DNA of 55,195 nt from Pseudomonadota bacterium (lineage in GTDB: Bacteria; Pseudomonadota; Gammaproteobacteria; Xanthomonadales; Rhodanobacteraceae), in contig JAJYSM010000017.1 of assembly GCA_021793575.1 (NCBI GenBank), forward strand, positions 1-55,195, in the 5' to 3' direction. The notes below the pieces were generated by a model. It searched no databases. It was not told where the DNA came from and saw only the letters and a program-made list of their open reading frames with translations. Within the stretch, counting starts at the first letter, position 1. Each line of letters opens with the position of its first letter. The position numbers were made by a program, and so were the translations under genes. Positions 8,830 to 17,809 of this stretch are shown in pieces.

Positions 8830-9227
8830 CAGGCGTCCTTCGTGAGGTGGATCGAGCGAGAGCGGGGGCGTCGTCCGGGTTCGATTACAGATGGCGGTAG
8901 CTGGCGAAGCACAGCCAGATGATACGAACGGACGTCAGCGCGAAAGGGATGCGGTGCGTGGCGCCACCGGGATCGAAGATCCGTGCGCGACCCAACCGGA
9001 TCGGCGCACCGACAAGGCGCGGCGATCGAACGCTGCACTGCGAGAGCTGACTCCATCCTTGAATCCCCTGTATGCCGCGAACCGGCCTTGCAAGCGACCG
9101 CACGGCTTGACTGCTTGCGCAAGCTTGAAGAAAAGTTCGGCGGAAGGCAAGAATGGAATCGCTGCGGTCGCGCCTGCCCACCGCTTGCGCGCCGTCTTCA
9201 GAACAGCACAACAGGGGATCCGCCAAC
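8830..9227. other. 398-bp divergent intergenic region
   Basis: This gap lies between two divergently transcribed zinc-ribbon genes and must hold the promoters for both. I found no reading frame with coding character or a good start. TTGACT at 9107-9112 could be a -35 box for the rightward gene, but no convincing -10 follows at the right distance. No repeat or hairpin stands out. Confidence 0.5.
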
Positions 9228-11000
9228 ATGTCTTACGAATACAACGCCGAAAGCCGAAAACTCGACTTTCCCAATCCGTTCTATGCGGAAAACTGGTTTC
9301 TGGCTTTGGCCACCGCCATTCTGGTTGTCGGCGGCATTGGCCTGCTGGTGCTCAGCCGCGGCGCCATCGCGACGGGGCACGGCTTGCGCGGCATGCTGCC
9401 GCTGCTGCTCGGATTGGGCGTGCTGATAGCAGGTTTGAGAAAGGGTGGTCAGCTGCTGCAGCAACTGCGTTTCTTCTTCGGCCGCAGTCGGCCGGCGGGA
9501 TTGGCGACCGAGTTGGCAGCTGACGTCAACGGACGCAGCGAGGGGTCGGAAGAACTGAAGGAGACGTTGCGTCAAAACGCGCTGAAATACCCCGAGCCGC
9601 AGGGGCCGCTGAATGGCCTGTTGTACGCGTGGATTCGCGACCTGATCTTTGCGCCGCGGCCGGTGCAGTTTATCGCTCAGCGCCAGTTTCAGACCGCCAT
9701 CGCCATACTGGTAACCCTGCTCTCTTTCCTGGTCGCCTGGCTGGGTTTTGGCGATGGCAAAGCGGCCGACTGGATGGGGCTGTTCTATTTCGGCTTCAGC
9801 GTGCTGCTCCTGGTGCGGCCGCTGGAGAGCGGCGCAGGCGCGCGTGCGGACGTGGGCATGCGCGGACTGATCGGGCTGATCCTCGCGGCGATCTTCGTGC
9901 CGGTGCTGCTGCCGTTGGTGGCGCCCAGTCTGCCCAGCCTGGACTGGCTGTCGCTGAATGTTCAGACGCTGTTCTTGCTACTGGCTGCGCTGCTTGGCGT
10001 CGGCCTGTACTTCGTGGCACTGATGCACCAGATGACCGGCCTGCCGCCGACCAACATGGCACGAGAACAGACAAGCCTCTCCATGAACTGTCACCCCAAG
10101 CAATTGATGGACGAGCTTGATCGCACCTTGCAGGACGGCTGGGTGGAGCGTATCCCCAACCGCCGCTACGCACGGACGATGCCGGTAATCGGCAACGGCG
10201 CCGGCATGTTCGCCGCCGAGCTGGTTGAAGAAACCCAGCCGATGCCCGGCGCCGATCAGCATCGCGTGGATCTCGGCGCGGCCTTCACTCTGCCACGCTA
10301 CCGTTTTATCGCGTGGCTGGACGTAGTTGGGCTGGCGTTGATTGCGCTGGGCACGGGCTGGCTGCTGCTGTTTGGCGCGGAATTCCGTCCTGACGCCGTG
10401 GATTCCCACCTGTTCTCGCTGCTCACCCTGGGCCTGTCGATGCTGGTGGTGGGCTTCTACTGCCTGAAAGCGGGGCACGTGTTGTGGGGCCGCTTCGACT
10501 TTGCCTCGCGGCTGGTATGGGTGGAGATGCAGGGCAACTATCAATCCGCGCAAATGAACTTCGGCAACACCTTCACCGACCGCGTTAAAACCGAGAAGCA
10601 ACTCATCAACATTGAGACCATGACTCTGCGCGTGTGGACCGCCGAGCTGGACAGCGTGATCTTCGGCAAGAACGCGCAGCGCTTCATCATCGGGTTGCGC
10701 GGCGTGCCCGACTTCGCGCGGCAGTTGGCGTCGCACCTGGTTGATTTCGCGCAGGAACAGAGTGTGATCGTGGCGCCCACCTCGCGCGCCGATATGGCCA
10801 AGAGTGCGGTCCTGGGCGCGATGAACATGCTGGGCGGAGCCGGCAACAATGGCGGCTTGCCGCAGGCGATGATGCAGGCGATCCAGAACGCCACTCCACC
10901 CTCGACTTCCGAATTGCTTTGCCGGGACTGTCAAGCGAAGGTCTTCGCCACAGATTTTTTCTGCGGCAACTGCGGCGTCCCGCTTGCCAGGGCGCGCTGA
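9228..11000 (+). CDS. Large multi-pass membrane protein with C-terminal zinc ribbon, function unknown
   Basis: A 590-aa protein starting MSYEYNAESRKLDF; AGGGGAT lies eight bases before the ATG, which decides this start over one 25 codons upstream. There are about eight hydrophobic segments, two near residues 20-80, four around 165-275 and two around 360-415. Next comes a soluble C-terminal domain containing RVKTEKQLINIETMTLRVW. The end is a zinc ribbon with Cys565, Cys568, Cys579 and Cys582 (CRDCQ, CGNCG). I recognise no family. Its ribbon and gene position link it to the three minus-strand genes it diverges from. GC is low in places (30/60 at 10561-10620), suggesting the four genes arrived together. 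Confidence 0.8.
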   Translation: MSYEYNAESRKLDFPNPFYAENWFLALATAILVVGGIGLLVLSRGAIATGHGLRGMLPLLLGLGVLIAGLRKGGQLLQQLRFFFGRSRPAGLATELAADVNGRSEGSEELKETLRQNALKYPEPQGPLNGLLYAWIRDLIFAPRPVQFIAQRQFQTAIAILVTLLSFLVAWLGFGDGKAADWMGLFYFGFSVLLLVRPLESGAGARADVGMRGLIGLILAAIFVPVLLPLVAPSLPSLDWLSLNVQTLFLLLAALLGVGLYFVALMHQMTGLPPTNMAREQTSLSMNCHPKQLMDELDRTLQDGWVERIPNRRYARTMPVIGNGAGMFAAELVEETQPMPGADQHRVDLGAAFTLPRYRFIAWLDVVGLALIALGTGWLLLFGAEFRPDAVDSHLFSLLTLGLSMLVVGFYCLKAGHVLWGRFDFASRLVWVEMQGNYQSAQMNFGNTFTDRVKTEKQLINIETMTLRVWTAELDSVIFGKNAQRFIIGLRGVPDFARQLASHLVDFAQEQSVIVAPTSRADMAKSAVLGAMNMLGGAGNNGGLPQAMMQAIQNATPPSTSELLCRDCQAKVFATDFFCGNCGVPLARAR

Positions 11001-11103
11001 ACGCCAGTTCTGCATGCGCTGGTGTCAAGTTGATCACTTTGTGTGTTGTCGACTGATCTACTTCGGTGTTTGAAAAATGGATACGTCTGGCAATGTCGTG
11101 GCA

Positions 11104-11257
11104 CCCCGGACGGCAATGCTCCGAACTTAAGCTCGTCGTCCCCGCGAAAGCAGGGACCCAGTGCCTTTCGTCGGCGCCTCAAGGCGCTGGATTCCCGCTT
11201 TCGCGGGAATGACGAAGGGGGGATTCGGCGTTAAGTTCGGAGCATTGCCCCGGACGG
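11104..11257. mobile_element. MITE-like element with 17-bp TIRs and 10-bp flanking direct repeats
   Basis: The element is 11114-11247 (134 bp). Its ends are perfect 17-bp inverted repeats, CAATGCTCCGAACTTAA at 11114-11130 and its exact complement at 11231-11247. Immediately outside both ends is CCCCGGACGG (11104-11113 and 11248-11257), a 10-bp direct repeat that reads as a target-site duplication. Inside, a second pair of imperfect 27-bp inverted arms (11134-11160 and 11188-11214, 5 mismatches) surrounds an apical hairpin at 11174-11187 (GCGCCT, CA, AGGCGC). The whole element can fold into one long hairpin. It encodes nothing. It lies 72 bases before the start of the cation antiporter gene. 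Confidence 0.85.
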
Positions 11258-11329
11258 AGGGCGTAGTTGTCCGCGCCAAGTTGTGCCGCGTGGAATAATC
11301 GGGCCACCCTGACACGGAGCGAGCCCCGC

Positions 11330-13159
11330 GTGGACACCCAGCACTTCCTCAAAACCGCGGTGGTGTTTCTGCTCGCCACGGTGATCGCGGTGCCGCTGAC
11401 CAAGCGCTTCCGGCTCGGTTCGGTATTGGGCTATCTGCTCGCCGGGGTGGTGATCGGGCCGCAGCTGCTGGGCCTGATCAGCGACACCGGGGGCGTGGCG
11501 GCGATCTCGGAGTTCGGCATCGTGCTGATGCTGTTCGTGATCGGGCTGGAGCTGTCGCCGCAGCGGTTGTGGGTGATGCGCCGCGCGGTGTTCGGCAGCG
11601 GTGCGCTGCAGGTGGTGGCCACCAGCGTGGCGATCGGCGTGGCGGCGCATGCACTGTTCGGCGTGGCGGGCAAGGCGGCGGTGATCGTGGGCGGCAGCCT
11701 GGCGCTGTCATCCACCGCGTTCGGCCTGCAGATCCTGGCCGAGCGCAAGGAGGCCGGCTCGGCCTACGGGCGCGAGGTGTTCGCGATCCTGCTGTTCCAG
11801 GATCTGGCGGCGATCCCGCTGATCGCCGCGGTGCCGCTGCTGGCGTCCTCCTCGGGCACGCACGGTTTCGACGCGCTGGCGGTGCTGCGCACGCTCGGCG
11901 TGATCGTGGCGGTGGTGGTCGGCGGCCGCTATCTGCTGCGGCCGGTGTTCCGCTTCGTGGCGCGCGCCGACTCGGTCGAGGTGTCCACCGCCACCGCGCT
12001 GCTGGTGGTGATGGGCGTGGCGCTGCTGATGGAGCTGGCCGGCGTGTCGGCCACGCTGGGCGCGTTCCTGGCCGGCGTGCTGCTGGCCGATTCGGAATAC
12101 CGGCACGAGATGGAATCGCACATCGAGCCGTTCAAGGGCCTGCTGCTGGGGCTGTTCTTCATCAGCGTCGGCATGTCGATGGACCTGTCGCTGCTGCTGC
12201 AGCGGCCGGGCCTGGTGTTCGGCCTGGTGGCCGCGCTGCTGCTGCTGAAAGGCGCGCTGCTGTGGCCGCTGGGGAGGCTGCTGGGCGGGCTCAACCGCTC
12301 CGACACGCTGCGGCTGGTGGTGCTGCTGGCCTGCGGCGGCGAGTTCGCGTTCGTGCTGCTGCGGCAGGCGGCCGAGCTGCGCCTGATCGCGGTGGCCCAG
12401 CGCGACGCGCTGGTGCTGGCGATCACCCTCACGATGGCGCTGACGCCGCTGCTGGTGGTGCTGGCGGCCAGGCTGCTGAACGTGCGGCCGAAGAAGCCGA
12501 CGCGCGCGTTCGACACCATCGACACCGCGCCGCCGCGGGTGATCATTGCCGGCTTTGGCCGCATGGGCCAGATCATCGCCCGCGTGCTGCGCGCGCAGAA
12601 CATTCCGTTCGTGGCGATCGAGCACTCGGTCGAGCAGGTGGATTTTTCGCGCCGCTTCGGCACCGTCAACCTGTTCTTCGGCGACCCGACCCGGCCGGAG
12701 CTGCTGCGCGCCGCGCAGGCCGACAAGGCCGAGGTGTTCGTGCTGGCCACCGACGATCCGGAGGCGAACCTGCGCACCGCGCGGCTGGTGCGGCGGCAGT
12801 ACCCGCAGCTGAAGATCGTCGCCCGCGCGCGCAACCGCCAGCACGTGTTCCGGCTGATGGACCTGGGCGTGGCGGAGCCGGTGCGCGAGACCTTCCACTC
12901 CAGCCTCAAGATGACCCGCAAGACGCTGGAGGCGCTGGGCCTGACGCCGACGCTGGCGGCCGATCGGGTGGAGCGCTTCCGCCGCCACGACGAGACGCTG
13001 CTGCAGCAGCAGGCACTGGTCTACGACGACGAGACCAGGCTGATCCAGAGCACTCGCGACGCGCTGGCCGACCTGCAACGGCTGTTCGAGGCGGATGCCG
13101 AACCGGGCGCCGAGCGCGAGCGCCGCCGCGACCCCGCGTTGCCTCTGCCAGACGAGTGA
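11330..13159 (+). CDS. CPA2-family monovalent cation:proton antiporter (KefB/KefC type)
   Basis: A 609-aa inner-membrane antiporter. The N-terminal ~390 residues form about twelve transmembrane helices with the family signature GYLLAGVVIGPQLLGL near the start. A cytosolic TrkA-N/RCK domain begins around residue 400, with the nucleotide-binding loop VIIAGFGRMGQ. The C-terminus is a charged helical tail. The domain order matches KefB/KefC glutathione-gated K+ efflux systems, but the exact ion and gating ligand cannot be read from sequence. I prefer the GTG at 11330 (VDTQHFLKTAVVF), with GGAGC nine bases before it, over an ATG 21 codons upstream that overlaps the region just after the MITE-like element. 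No KefF/KefG-like partner is adjacent. Confidence 0.9.
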   Translation: MDTQHFLKTAVVFLLATVIAVPLTKRFRLGSVLGYLLAGVVIGPQLLGLISDTGGVAAISEFGIVLMLFVIGLELSPQRLWVMRRAVFGSGALQVVATSVAIGVAAHALFGVAGKAAVIVGGSLALSSTAFGLQILAERKEAGSAYGREVFAILLFQDLAAIPLIAAVPLLASSSGTHGFDALAVLRTLGVIVAVVVGGRYLLRPVFRFVARADSVEVSTATALLVVMGVALLMELAGVSATLGAFLAGVLLADSEYRHEMESHIEPFKGLLLGLFFISVGMSMDLSLLLQRPGLVFGLVAALLLLKGALLWPLGRLLGGLNRSDTLRLVVLLACGGEFAFVLLRQAAELRLIAVAQRDALVLAITLTMALTPLLVVLAARLLNVRPKKPTRAFDTIDTAPPRVIIAGFGRMGQIIARVLRAQNIPFVAIEHSVEQVDFSRRFGTVNLFFGDPTRPELLRAAQADKAEVFVLATDDPEANLRTARLVRRQYPQLKIVARARNRQHVFRLMDLGVAEPVRETFHSSLKMTRKTLEALGLTPTLAADRVERFRRHDETLLQQQALVYDDETRLIQSTRDALADLQRLFEADAEPGAERERRRDPALPLPDE

Positions 13160-13271
13160 GTCGCGCCGCTGGTCCGGTCCGATTCGGGCCGGTCGCGCGC
13201 GCCGCATCCTGCCGCAGACGGAAAGCGGGGTCGCTGTCAACCGCACGCCGGGGCCGGCGTTGCTTGGAGAC

Positions 13272-14393
13272 ATGCCCACGACTCTCAGCCCGGTAGTGAT
13301 CCGTTTCGGCCGACTCGGCGATACCATCCTGCTGCAGCCGCTGCTGCGCAAACTGCACCTGCGCTACGGCCAGCCGTGCCGGCTGCTCGCGCTGGGTGAC
13401 TGGCCGGCGGTGCTGTACTCGAACCAGTCCGAGGTCGAAGGCTGCATTCCGCTGCGCTCGCAGTACGGCCCGATGTGGCTGCGGCCGCAGCGCTGGCGCG
13501 CAGTGCTGTCGCTGCGCCAGTTGCGTGAGGCGCCGTTCTACGTGTGCGAGCCGGAGTTGCGCGCGCGCGCCAAGGTGCGCCCGATGCTGGCCCTGGCCGG
13601 CGTACCTCCCGAGCACTGCGCCTTCATCGAGGAGCTGCCGCTGCGGTCGGACGAGCACTGGGTGGACTGGCTGCTGCGCTTCGGCGATACCACGCCCACC
13701 GCTTTTCGCGGTCGATCCGTACCACTCCTGCGGCCGCCAGCCGCCTCGCCCGATCTGCAGGTGAGCGTGGCCGAGCGGACCGATCGCGATGCGTGGCTGC
13801 GCGTGCAGGGCATGTCCGGCCGGCCGCTGGTGCTGCTGCAGCCAGCCAACAAGCGCACCATGCGCTGGAACGGCGTGCGCCAGGCCGATGACGACGACAA
13901 GTCGTGGCCGGCCGAGCGCTGGGCCGCGCTGGCGCGCGCGATCGGCTACCGGCTGCCGCAGGCGCAGATCCTGCTGTGCGGGGCACCGGCCGAGGCGGCG
14001 TATCTGGACACGCTGCTGGCGGTACTGGACACCGCGTCGCTGCGGATCGACGCCGCGGTGCTGCCGCTGGGCCGGATGAAGGCGCTGTTGGAAATCGCCC
14101 ACAGCATGGTCTCGGTCGACACCGGCCCGGCGCATCTGGCGGCGGCCGTGGGCTGCCCGCTGGTGGTGCTGATGGGCGCCCGCTCGCCGCAATTGTGGAA
14201 GCCGCGCAGCGCCAGCGGCAGCGCGGTGTCGCTGCTGGGCGGGCTGCCGGCGGTGCGGCGGGTCGACGAGATCGACGTCACGCAGGTGATCACGGCGTGG
14301 CGCGAACTGCCGGCGCGGCCGGGCCCGCTTCCCGCGACGCTGACGACGGCACGGCGCGAGCGCCGTCCGCTGCCGGCTCAGTCGGCCGGCTGA
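13272..14393 (+). CDS. Glycosyltransferase family 9 (heptosyltransferase-like)
   Basis: A 373-aa GT-B fold transferase. The N-terminus IRFGRLGDTILLQPLL is the diagnostic GT9 opening. The C-terminal half has the ADP-heptose binding blocks, LLQPANKRTMRWN and HSMVSVDTGPAHLAAAVGCP, the latter containing the conserved DTGP. Such enzymes add heptose or a related sugar to the LPS core. No LPS cluster surrounds it, so the acceptor is uncertain. GGAGA precedes the ATG at 13272 and supports this start over the longer open frame. Its stop overlaps the end of the convergent ankyrin gene by 16 bases. Confidence 0.88.
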   Translation: MPTTLSPVVIRFGRLGDTILLQPLLRKLHLRYGQPCRLLALGDWPAVLYSNQSEVEGCIPLRSQYGPMWLRPQRWRAVLSLRQLREAPFYVCEPELRARAKVRPMLALAGVPPEHCAFIEELPLRSDEHWVDWLLRFGDTTPTAFRGRSVPLLRPPAASPDLQVSVAERTDRDAWLRVQGMSGRPLVLLQPANKRTMRWNGVRQADDDDKSWPAERWAALARAIGYRLPQAQILLCGAPAEAAYLDTLLAVLDTASLRIDAAVLPLGRMKALLEIAHSMVSVDTGPAHLAAAVGCPLVVLMGARSPQLWKPRSASGSAVSLLGGLPAVRRVDEIDVTQVITAWRELPARPGPLPATLTTARRERRPLPAQSAG

Positions 14394-17300
14394 GCCGGCT
14401 GGCGCAGCGTCTGCCGCACGCTGGGAATGCTGCCAGCGCGAGTGGCCAGTTCGTGCGCAATATCGACGTAGCCCAGGTGCCGCGCCACTTCGGCGGCGCT
14501 GCGACCGAACGCGTCGAGCGCGCTGCGGTCGGCGCCGCGTGCCAGCAATACGCGCGCCGGCGGCAGCAGCGCGTGCATCGCGCAGGCGTGCAGCGCGGTC
14601 ACCCCGCGCTGATCGGCATGCCCGGCCTCGGCGCCGGCGTCCAGCAGCAGCGGCACCAGCGCACCGAGATGGGTGGCATCGCAGTCGCTGCCCGGGCGCA
14701 GTTGCGCACCCAACAGCAGCAGCAGGGCGGTCTTGCCTTCGTTGTCGGCCTGGTTGACGTTGGCGCCGCGCTTGAGCAGTGCATCGAACAGGCGGCGCGC
14801 GCGCAGGCTGTCGCTGTGCTCGAAGCCGAACTGCGCGGCGGCATGCAGCGCCGTGCGGTCGCTGCGGTCGACCGCGTTGACCGCAGCGCCAGCCGCCAGC
14901 AATGCCTCGACGATTTCCGGATAGCCCATCGCCGCCGCCACCATCAGCGCGGTGGCGTCGTGCGGCAGGCGTTGCTCGGTGCTCACCCGCCGTTCGAGCA
15001 GCAGGTCGACCAGTGTCTCGCGTCGCGCGGCCACCGCCGCGGCCAGCGGCGTCACGCCGCTGTGCGCTGCCAGCAGCGGATCGGCGCCGGCATCGAGCAG
15101 CACGGCGGCGATCTCGCGCTGGCCAGCACCGCAGGCGCGCAGCAGCGCCGAGGCGCCGTGGTCGTCGCGCGTGTCCACCGCGAAACCCAGTTCCAGCAGG
15201 CGCTGCACGGCGACCAATGCACCAGCCGCTGCGGCCGCCGGCAAATCGTCGGCACGCAGCGGGCGCTGCGGTCGCGGCCAGTCGCGCCAATCCAGCCAGC
15301 GCTCGACGGCGGGATGCTCCAGCGCCAGCCCCAGCGGCGTCTCGCCGTTGGCGTCCGCGGCTTCCGGGTTGGCGCCGTGGGCGATCAGCGCGCGCACCAG
15401 CGGCAGCGCGCGGGCGCCGTGTTCCAGCGCGGCAAACAGCGGCGTGCGGCCGTCGCGGTCGCGTGCGTTGGGGTCGCAGCCGCGCGCCAGCAGCGCCTGC
15501 AGCAGCTCCAGCTGCCCGTTGATCGCCGCCAGCTGCAGCGGGCTGCGCTCGCGCGCATCCGGGCCGAACGGATCGGCGCCGCGTTCGAGCAGGCACAGCG
15601 GCAGCGCAGCGCTTTGCGCCGAACCCTGCAGCCGCGTCAGCGCCTGCGCCAGCAGGCCGGCGCCGGCGGGGCTGGCGCCGGCCTGCAGCAGGTTGTCCAG
15701 CGCCTCGGTGGCATCCGGCAGCTGCAGCAGCAGCGCGTCGAACAGGCGCCGGCCCAGCAGCGCCAGGTCGTCGCCGGCTTCGCTGGCCGCAGGCGACAGC
15801 CGCGCCTCGGCGTCGAGGCCGTGCTCCAGCAGCCAGCGGCGCGCGCCATCCAGGCCGGGCGCGGCCAGCTCCAGATACAGCTGCGCCAGTTCGGTCTGCG
15901 GCCACTCGCGTACGCGCTCGCTGAAGCTGGAGACGATCGCCCAGTGGCCGCAGCGCAGCGCGTCCAGCAGATGCGCCGGAGTATCGGCGCCTTCGCTCAG
16001 CCCGTCGCTGCGATGGCTGGCCGGCAGCGGGGTATCCGGATCGAGCAGCGCGACCAGATCCCAGCGGCCGGCGGCAGCGGCGTGGTCCAGCGCGCTGCGG
16101 CCGTCGCTGCCCGGCGCCTGCGGCTCGGCGCCCAGCGCGAGCAGGGCGCGCACGGTGTCGCCATGCGCATGCGGCGACTGGCAGGCCAGGGTCAGCGCAT
16201 CGCGGCCGTGGCCGTCGCGCGCGCGGGCATCGGGCTGCGCCGCGGCGAGCAGTTGCACGATGTCGACGGCGCCGGCGCGCGCCGCTTCCATCAGGGCGGT
16301 GCTGCCATGGCAGTCGGCCAGCGTGACATCGGCGCCGGCGGCGCACAGCGCGCGTGCGATCTGCTCGTGCCCCTCGGCGGCGGCGGCCAGCAGCGCGTGC
16401 CGATGCTGCGCATCCAGCGCATTCACCGCGGCGCGATGCTTCAGCAGCAGCGTGACCCCGGTGATGTCGTCGTCGGCGATGCCGGCCGCCGCGACCAGCG
16501 CCGGTTCGCCGCCGGCCGGCGCCGGCTTGGCGCCGCGCTCCAGCAGGAATTTCGCCAGCGGCCAGTTGGCGGCGTGGCAGGCGGCAGTGAGCGGGCTGAT
16601 GCCGGCCTGGTTCAAGGCGTTGAGCGGGGCGGCGGCGTCCAGCAGCATCGCCGCCACGCCCGCTTCGCCACTGAGCACGGCGCCGTGCAGCGCGGTGTTG
16701 CCGTCGCTGTCGGTGGCCAGCGGATCGGCGCCGTTGGCGAGCAGGGTCATCACCGCTTCGGCGCGGCCATGCCAGCTGTCGCGGGTGGCTGCCAGCAGCG
16801 CGGTGAGGCCGCCGCTGGTGCGGTTGACGTCGGCACCCCGGGCGATCAGCGCGCGCAGCAGGCGGGTGTCGGGCAGCAGCGCGGCCAGCATCAGCACCGG
16901 GCGCTGGTCACGCTCGGCGGCGTCCGGCGCGGTGTCGGGCGGGGCGCCGGCGGCGACCAGCGCCAGCGCACGCTCGATGTCGCCCTCGCGGGTGGCGGCG
17001 AGCAGCGCCTGCGCCTGCTCCGGCGTGCCGGCGGTGCGCTCCTGCTCGCTCAGCAGCACGCGCACCGGCGGTGCGTCGGCCGCACTCGATGCGCTGCGGT
17101 CCTGCGCGCGGCGGTCGCTGCGCTCGCACAGCAGGGCGCGCAGGGTACGGTTGGCGATGACCAGGCAGCCCAGCGGCAGCAGCACGATGCCGTACAGCGC
17201 CAGCGCCGCGATGCGCAGTTCGGAGGGCAGCATGCCGTACAGCCCGGCCAGCGCGATCGCGCCGAAGGCCAGCACCAGCAGCGACAGCGCGGCCGGCACG

Positions 17301-17809
17301 AAATGGCTGAAGAAACGCTCCTCCTGCGACAGATGCCGTCCGAACGCGATGCTGCGCAGGGTGGCGGTGAAGATCCACGAGCCATCGCGCTGGCACGGAT
17401 AGGCGTCGTCCCACACGAACAGCAGCCCGAACGCGGGCCACAGCCGCCACAGCGCCGTCAGCGCCAGCACCAGCGCTGCCGCCAGCACCAGCGCGGCGGT
17501 GAGGCTGGGAGCCTGCCCGAGCTGCAGCATCGGCCACGCCACCAGCACAAACACCAGCGCGGTGTAGCCGCTGAACATCACCAGATGCGCGGCGCCCCGG
17601 CGCAGCACGGTGCGGCCGAAGCGCGGCTCCGGATCGAAGCCGATCGCGTGGCAGATCGCCGCCATCGTCAGCGCATTGGCCAGCAGCAGCGGAATCAGCG
17701 TCAGCGGGTGGATCGCCAACCCGGCGGCGGCTACCGCGAGCAGGCCGGGGATGAACCAGGCGAGGGCCTGCAGGAGAGGTGGGCGGTGGCGCGATCGGGG
17801 TGGGCTCAT
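14378..17809 (-). CDS. Membrane-anchored giant ankyrin-repeat protein
   Basis: A 1143-aa protein. The first ~240 residues contain several transmembrane helices in two or three clusters (ALAWFIPGLLAVAAAGLA, LVVIANRTL-type segments). The remaining ~880 residues are ankyrin repeats; I count roughly 18-20 units with the usual pattern, for example GNTALHGAVLSGEAGVAAML and DRTALHAAAQFG. The array is interrupted around residues 590-690 by a divergent segment. The repeats should face the cytosol and act as a protein-binding scaffold. Partners are unknown. The gene is apparently monocistronic, with a TATAAAAAG stretch just upstream. Its 3' end overlaps the convergent GT9 gene by 16 bases. Ankyrin proteins of this size are uncommon in free-living bacteria. 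Confidence 0.88.
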   Translation of the reverse strand: MSPPRSRHRPPLLQALAWFIPGLLAVAAAGLAIHPLTLIPLLLANALTMAAICHAIGFDPEPRFGRTVLRRGAAHLVMFSGYTALVFVLVAWPMLQLGQAPSLTAALVLAAALVLALTALWRLWPAFGLLFVWDDAYPCQRDGSWIFTATLRSIAFGRHLSQEERFFSHFVPAALSLLVLAFGAIALAGLYGMLPSELRIAALALYGIVLLPLGCLVIANRTLRALLCERSDRRAQDRSASSAADAPPVRVLLSEQERTAGTPEQAQALLAATREGDIERALALVAAGAPPDTAPDAAERDQRPVLMLAALLPDTRLLRALIARGADVNRTSGGLTALLAATRDSWHGRAEAVMTLLANGADPLATDSDGNTALHGAVLSGEAGVAAMLLDAAAPLNALNQAGISPLTAACHAANWPLAKFLLERGAKPAPAGGEPALVAAAGIADDDITGVTLLLKHRAAVNALDAQHRHALLAAAAEGHEQIARALCAAGADVTLADCHGSTALMEAARAGAVDIVQLLAAAQPDARARDGHGRDALTLACQSPHAHGDTVRALLALGAEPQAPGSDGRSALDHAAAAGRWDLVALLDPDTPLPASHRSDGLSEGADTPAHLLDALRCGHWAIVSSFSERVREWPQTELAQLYLELAAPGLDGARRWLLEHGLDAEARLSPAASEAGDDLALLGRRLFDALLLQLPDATEALDNLLQAGASPAGAGLLAQALTRLQGSAQSAALPLCLLERGADPFGPDARERSPLQLAAINGQLELLQALLARGCDPNARDRDGRTPLFAALEHGARALPLVRALIAHGANPEAADANGETPLGLALEHPAVERWLDWRDWPRPQRPLRADDLPAAAAAGALVAVQRLLELGFAVDTRDDHGASALLRACGAGQREIAAVLLDAGADPLLAAHSGVTPLAAAVAARRETLVDLLLERRVSTEQRLPHDATALMVAAAMGYPEIVEALLAAGAAVNAVDRSDRTALHAAAQFGFEHSDSLRARRLFDALLKRGANVNQADNEGKTALLLLLGAQLRPGSDCDATHLGALVPLLLDAGAEAGHADQRGVTALHACAMHALLPPARVLLARGADRSALDAFGRSAAEVARHLGYVDIAHELATRAGSIPSVRQTLRQPAQPAD

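Noticed and set aside
12906-16346. 1146-codon open frame on the minus strand across the GT9 and ankyrin genes
   Set aside because: It is Arg/Ala-dominated low-complexity sequence in another frame of the ankyrin gene, with no domain and no ribosome site.
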